A DNA stretch of 64,000 nucleotides from Fictibacillus arsenicus (GTDB taxonomy: Bacteria > Bacillota > Bacilli > Bacillales > Fictibacillaceae), in assembly GCF_001642935.1 (NCBI RefSeq), contig NZ_CP016761.1, positions 682,001 through 746,000 on the forward strand, given 5' to 3'. Below the pieces are notes generated by a model, which saw nothing but the letters and a program-made list of their open reading frames with translations, had not been told where the DNA came from and did no database searches. Shown piece by piece: positions 61,781 through 64,000 of the stretch (its first letter is position 1; each line of letters opens with the position of its first letter). The position numbers and the translations under genes are program-made.

Positions 61781-61914
61781 ATCATAATGTAATAATATGC
61801 CAAACGTCAATTGTTTTGCACATTATTTGTAAAAAATAGTTCAAATGTTATGAAAATTCTTGTATAATCTTAGTATAATATTCGCATTACAACTAGAGGC
61901 TGGAGGTTCACAGT

Positions 61915-62382
61915 ATGGGGGATAAGGATCTAAAATCCTATGTGGAGAGGTTAGAAAGAGTACATTACATTGTTTCAAAGCGGCTGCACCCGGAAATTGC
62001 GATTGAAAAAGAATTAACGAAGACACAATTTGTTCTTTTGAAAACATTATGTGTAAGAAATAAGTGGACAGTTTCAAAATTAGCCGAATATATGGGTGTT
62101 AAGCCAAGTGCAATTACTGTGGGGGCAGATCGATTGTACAAGCGTGGTTTTGTACGCCGATACCGAAGTGAACTGGACCGTCGAATTGTATATCTTGAAA
62201 TCACAGACGAAGGACATGAAATTTTGAGAGAAGCTGAAAATGAGAGAGTGAACTCTATCAGTGACTACCTTAATCATTTGTCATCAGAAGAACTAGGAAC
62301 TTTTATAGATATTTATGAAAAGCTTGCTAACGGTACACAGCCAGCCACAGATGATTATGTGCTTTCCTCGAAGACCAGCTGA
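61915..62382 (+). CDS. MarR-family regulator
   Basis: 155 residues, RBS TGGAGG. Winged helix with WTVSKLAEYMGVKPSAITVGADRLYKRGFVRR and the wing SELDRRIVYLEITDEG. Divergent from the ArsR-MFS operon with TATAAT-like boxes at 61863 and 61874. No neighbouring target gene on its own strand, so its regulon is unknown. Confidence 0.88.
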   Translation: MGDKDLKSYVERLERVHYIVSKRLHPEIAIEKELTKTQFVLLKTLCVRNKWTVSKLAEYMGVKPSAITVGADRLYKRGFVRRYRSELDRRIVYLEITDEGHEILREAENERVNSISDYLNHLSSEELGTFIDIYEKLANGTQPATDDYVLSSKTS

Positions 62383-62399
62383 TCAGGGCTGGTTTTTTT
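62374..62399 (+). terminator. Terminator after the MarR gene
   Basis: ACCAGC with GCTGGT and a run of seven T; it overlaps the stop codon region. Confidence 0.85.
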
Positions 62400-62406
62400 G
62401 TGTAGA

Positions 62407-62443
62407 TTTATAAGCGGCAAACCTTTTCTATAAGCGGCAAACC
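62407..62443 (+). repeat. Period-20 array, core TATAAGCGGCAAACC (2 units)
   Basis: The 15-base word begins at 62409 and 62429, step 20, right after the MarR terminator. Core resembles the minus-strand unit of the array at 9724. Confidence 0.75.
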
Positions 62444-62483
62444 TCTTCGTCATTTTTTCTCTATTATTTTTTCATAGATTTCA

Positions 62484-62512
62484 TTCTATTTGAAATTTTT
62501 CGTGCATAGGAT
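62484..62512 (+). promoter_or_regulatory. Possible sigma-E promoter of spoIIP
   Basis: TTCTATT, 14-base spacer, CATAGGAT; compare the sigma-E consensus of an ATATT-like -35 and CATACAAT-like -10. It lies 35 bases before the start codon. Confidence 0.4.
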
Positions 62513-62547
62513 GTGATAGAAACGAATTAAGAAGTGGAGGACGACAA

Positions 62548-63702
62548 ATGTTTACCCCGCAATTAAATATGAAACGTTTACCGCTTTTATTAGTTGGAGC
62601 CATGCTTTTTATTGTCATTGCCACTAGTTTCATCACATCCTTTGAGCACAAGTACAGGCTGAGCTCGTCCACCATGCATAAGTGGTTAACCGAGTTTTCA
62701 GGGGAAGCACTCGTATATTTTATAGGCTGGGAAAATCGATATTTCACACAGGAACTGCCGAAAGAGAGTGAACCTCCAGCCTTATCCAGTATCTTGCTTG
62801 AGCTTTCTACAAGTATTAAGCCTGGTGATATTAGAAGCTTGCTTGGAAATGAGCTGCCCGGGTTTGCACTTTATGATTCAACGATCATTGTTGCAGGGGA
62901 AGGGACAGACTATACAAACATCGGTTATGAATCACCGCCGCCGATGGAGCTGCTCTTGAGCGGTGAAGATGCGGAAGTAAAGGATATCGAAAGGCTCGAG
63001 GATCCGGAACCATCTGAACCTCAAAATCCTCCAGGACAAACAACGGATGGGAAAAAAGTAGCCTACATTTATCATTCTCACAGCTGGGAATCATTCTTGC
63101 CGCATCTAAAGGGAGTGACAAACCCTGATCATGCCATTCATTCTAAGGTGAACATCACGATGGTAGGGAAGAAGCTCGGTGAAGAGCTTGAATCCAGAGG
63201 AATCGGAGCAGCAGTTGATATGACAGACATGACTGAGTTCCTAAGAAAGAACAATGCGGATTACCGCAAGAGCTATCCGATGTCGAGGACTCTTGTGGAA
63301 AGTGCGATGGCAAACAATAACGATTTGGAATTAATCTTTGACCTGCATCGGGATTCTTCACGCAGGAAGACCACCACAGCCACGATAGATGGGAAATCTT
63401 ATGCAAAAGTGCTGTTTGTCATCGGTAAAGGGAATCCGAATTACGAGAAGAACCAAGCAGCAGCTCAAGAGATTCACAAAATACTAAATGAAAAGTACCC
63501 CAGCCTAAGCAGGGGAGTCATCGGAAAAAATAAATCTGAGGGAACTAATGGGGTGTACAACCAAGACATGCATGAAAATGCGCTATTGATCGAATTTGGC
63601 GGAGTCGATAATAACATGGATGAATTGTACAGAAGTGCTGAAGCGATCGCGGAAGCAGTCGCAGAATACTATTGGAAGCAAAAAGATGTGAAAGCTGAAT
63701 AA
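62548..63702 (+). CDS. spoIIP: Stage II sporulation protein P (engulfment amidase/endopeptidase)
   Basis: 384 residues, RBS GTGGAGGA. N-terminal membrane anchor (about 12-30), then an external region and the SpoIIP catalytic domain from about residue 165: YIYHSHSWESFLPHL and FDLHRDSSRRKTT supply the zinc-binding His and Glu/Asp residues, and ALLIEFGGVDN a further Glu. It degrades septal peptidoglycan with SpoIID and SpoIIM during engulfment. The usual neighbour gpr is absent upstream, so it may be a second copy. Confidence 0.92.
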   Translation: MFTPQLNMKRLPLLLVGAMLFIVIATSFITSFEHKYRLSSSTMHKWLTEFSGEALVYFIGWENRYFTQELPKESEPPALSSILLELSTSIKPGDIRSLLGNELPGFALYDSTIIVAGEGTDYTNIGYESPPPMELLLSGEDAEVKDIERLEDPEPSEPQNPPGQTTDGKKVAYIYHSHSWESFLPHLKGVTNPDHAIHSKVNITMVGKKLGEELESRGIGAAVDMTDMTEFLRKNNADYRKSYPMSRTLVESAMANNNDLELIFDLHRDSSRRKTTTATIDGKSYAKVLFVIGKGNPNYEKNQAAAQEIHKILNEKYPSLSRGVIGKNKSEGTNGVYNQDMHENALLIEFGGVDNNMDELYRSAEAIAEAVAEYYWKQKDVKAE

Positions 63703-63708
63703 ACTTGC

Positions 63709-63748
63709 AGGCTCTAGAGGGTGTTGAATTCTCTGGAGTCTTTTTATA
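63709..63748 (+). terminator. Terminator after spoIIP
   Basis: Imperfect stem GGCTCTAGAGG with CTCTGGAGTC, then TTTTTAT. Confidence 0.7.
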
Positions 63749-63789
63749 TGGCGGGTATTTGAGCGAGAGGGCCTGTCGACGTATGTCGA

Positions 63790-63884
63790 CTCGTGGATAC
63801 ATGACTAAATCTCATGGATTGGAGCTTGAAATTTTTGGATTGACGGCCAAAACTCGTGGATAAATCTCCTGAATTTGTGGATTC
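63790..63884 (+). repeat. Period-21 intergenic array, core CTCGTGGAT (5 units)
   Basis: TGGAT begins at 63794, 63815, 63836, 63857 and 63878: four steps of exactly 21. The full core is CTCGTGGAT with variation; spacers vary. It begins about 45 bases after the spoIIP terminator. Confidence 0.88.
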
Positions 63885-63916
63885 CCACTGCAGGATGTCT
63901 CTAATACCCAGTAAGG

Positions 63917-63951
63917 TATAATTAGGGAACAGTTTCGATCCTTCGAAACTG
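63917..63951 (+). promoter_or_regulatory. Leader hairpin at the right edge
   Basis: TATAAT at 63917, then CAGTTTCGA-TCCT-TCGAAACTG (63930-63951), a perfect 9-bp hairpin placed where a transcript from that -10 box would start. The downstream gene is beyond the window. No clear -35 box. Confidence 0.4.
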
Positions 63952-64000
63952 AACGAAATTTAAGAAAGAAGTACTTAGAACTCGTTAGAGGGAGTTTTCT

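Noticed and set aside
63930-64000. rRNA operon leader
   Set aside because: The TTCGAAACTGAACGAAA stretch recalls rRNA spacer sequences, but no rRNA sequence or typical tandem promoters are visible before the window ends.

Overview
The window reads as chromosome from a motile, endospore-forming member of the Bacillaceae. Evidence for this is the hemH-hemY-yhgD-yhgE gene order known from Bacillus subtilis, the later yhfI, lplJ and yhfN homologues, motAB, a SpoIIP amidase, two phosphorelay-type sensor kinases, strong AGGAGG-type ribosome binding sites with frequent TTG and GTG starts, and CcpA-type cre sites. A Fictibacillus-like genome is my best guess, but it is only a guess. Compared with the B. 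subtilis hem-yhf region, large accessory blocks are inserted between the shared genes.

Layout. 1-6300: the end of the haem genes, a KinB-like kinase, and yhgD/yhgE. 6900-9600: a compatible-solute ABC importer with a fused permease and binding protein. 9900-15500: a lone GlnQ-type ATPase, then a LacI-type regulator with a sugar ABC importer flanked by two cre-type operators. 15700-18250: YmaF-like protein, yhfI and lplJ. 18600-31000: a complete-looking phenylacetate degradation cluster (paaK, paaABCD, an EthD protein, paaF, paaG, aldehyde dehydrogenase, paaH, thiolase, a third crotonase, paaX, and a PaaY/gamma-carbonic-anhydrase homologue). 31000-36000: a nitronate monooxygenase-like enzyme, an NSS transporter, an SDR, an apparent selenocysteine peroxiredoxin-like protein, HIT, and a thioesterase. 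36000-42000: phenylalanine dehydrogenase followed by a four-gene 2-oxoacid dehydrogenase complex. 42000-51900: a MurG paralogue, azlCD, a small membrane protein, two HAD phosphatases, GlpQ, a YtrA-like GntR/ABC operon, and an M48 protease. 52100-64000: motAB, a TlpA/ResA-like protein, a PAS kinase, a CAP protein, a histidine phosphatase, a coiled-coil protein, an epimerase, an MFS pump with ArsR-type regulator, MarR and SpoIIP.

How the genes fit together. Phenylalanine dehydrogenase plus the 2-oxoacid dehydrogenase complex would make phenylacetyl-CoA from L-phenylalanine by way of phenylpyruvate. PaaK would make it from phenylacetate, and the paa genes would carry it to central metabolism. 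Perfect cre matches precede both paaK and the phenylalanine dehydrogenase gene, which suggests joint catabolite repression. No paaE reductase and no fused paaZ are present.

The most unusual signals are three. (1) An in-frame TGA at residue 37 of an AhpC/TSA-like protein sits where the family has a redox cysteine and is followed at the right distance by a 7-bp hairpin, as expected for a selenoprotein. (2) Seven intergenic arrays have short cores repeating every 20 or 21 bp. Each array has its own core word, yet the cores share a grammar, and the arrays lie downstream of 3' ends of genes, usually after a terminator. (3) A modular interspersed repeat of about 130-280 bp occurs at least eight times, and its arms keep pairing although their sequence changes between copies.
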